NCBI GenBank assembly: GCA_013178005.1
Contig: JABLXL010000018.1
Span: 1 to 61,571, forward strand
DNA: 61,571 bases
From: Actinomycetota bacterium
GTDB lineage: Bacteria > Actinomycetota > Geothermincolia > Geothermincolales > RBG-13-55-18
Direction: 5' to 3'
Below, in pieces: positions 61,356 through 61,571 of this stretch. Within the stretch, counting starts at the first letter, position 1. Each line of letters starts with the position of its first letter. The translations under genes and the position numbers were made by a program. Below the pieces are notes generated by a model. The model did not search any database. It was not told the DNA's origin and saw only the letters and a program-made list of their open reading frames with translations.

Positions 61356-61571
61356 GGCGCCGGAGCGGCCCGGCGGCCCCTTGCGCCGAGCCATATGCCC
61401 CAGGAGAGGTGCGAGAGAGATGAAACCCTGTCCCTGGTGCGGCAGGAACAACCTGGACAGCGACGAGTACAGCCTCGTGAGCGCGGGGCACGTAACTTTG
61501 AGGCGCCGGAGCGGCCCGGCGGCCCCTTGCGCCGAGCCATATGCCCCAGGAGAGGTGCGAGAGAGATGAAA
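61350..61571 (+). repeat. Exact 76-bp direct repeat at the right edge
   Basis: 61350-61425 recurs without mismatch at 61496-61571, offset 146 bp. Each copy covers CTTTGAGGCGCCGGAGCGG through the next ribosome site and ATGAAA. The second copy is cut by the window end. Confidence 0.9.
61420..61569 (+). CDS. Small zinc-ribbon-like open frame, possibly disrupted
   Basis: ATG 61420 follows AGGAGAGGTGCGAG. The frame reads MKPCPWCGRNNLDSDEYSLV and stops at 61569 after 49 codons. The CPWCG start looks like a zinc ribbon, but the second cysteine pair expected for such a fold is missing, because the frame enters the 76-bp repeat after about 25 codons. Either the gene is truncated by a duplication, or the window end is an assembly artefact. 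Confidence 0.5.
   Translation: MKPCPWCGRNNLDSDEYSLVSAGHVTLRRRSGPAAPCAEPYAPGEVRER

Overview
The window is one 61.6 kb stretch of GC-rich bacterial DNA with tightly packed genes. It most resembles a deep-branching anaerobic Actinomycetota (the Geothermincolia/Aquicultoria kind of lineage). This placement is inferred from three things: a SepIVA-like coiled-coil gene next to coaD, a sortase and L,D-transpeptidases with the WYFAEG-type extracellular repeats, and an Hdr/Flx/Etf redox gene set typical of strict anaerobes. No rRNA gene is present to confirm it. Both ends look like contig ends: the left end cuts a repeat-protein gene and the right end stops inside a 76-bp exact repeat.

Layout. 1-139 is the tail of a secreted repeat protein. 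701-9279 is a promoter-to-terminator operon of eight redox genes: an HdrD-like protein, EtfB, EtfA, HdrA, and FlxD, FlxC-like, FlxB-like and FlxA. 9640-12963 carries two exported L,D-transpeptidases. 13081-17503 (minus strand) has a DUF523/DUF1722 protein, a PAS-GGDEF diguanylate cyclase and a Na/phosphate symporter with a PhoU domain. 17920-19973 is an enoyl-CoA hydratase and an acyl-CoA dehydrogenase, followed by a duplicated terminator. 20497-24308 is a queuosine-precursor cluster (queD, queC, queE) that also holds an HgdB-like iron-sulfur protein, a DUF366 protein and a degenerate CRISPR-like array. 24394-28711 has DUF3786, HNH, metallo-beta-lactamase, tRNA-Arg, TPR and DUF1844 genes. 29183-34396 is a TPP-riboswitch-controlled thiamine operon (thi4, thiE, thiC, thiL, thiD). 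35528-61571 is mainly conserved housekeeping: rpmB, asp23, fakA, recG, sortase, rsmD, coaD, sepIVA-like, DUF177, rpmF, plsX, rnc, degV, smc, ftsY, a histidine kinase, an SH3 protein, ffh, rpsP, khpA, rimM, trmD, rplS, lepB, rnhB and yraN.

How the genes may work together. Fatty-acid metabolism recurs: an acyl-CoA dehydrogenase and enoyl-CoA hydratase could pass electrons to EtfBA, whose genes sit inside the HdrD/HdrA/Flx operon. FakA, a DegV/FakB-like protein and PlsX could feed fatty acids to phospholipid synthesis through acyl-phosphate. The main hypothesis is that the eight-gene operon encodes one soluble flavin-based bifurcating or confurcating complex linking Etf (acyl-CoA level), NAD(H) through FlxA, and ferredoxin through HdrA. 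Other notable items are a 61-bp-periodic CRISPR relic in the que cluster, a promoter plus hairpin leader duplicated in front of the SH3 gene and ffh, and several short direct duplications near gene ends.
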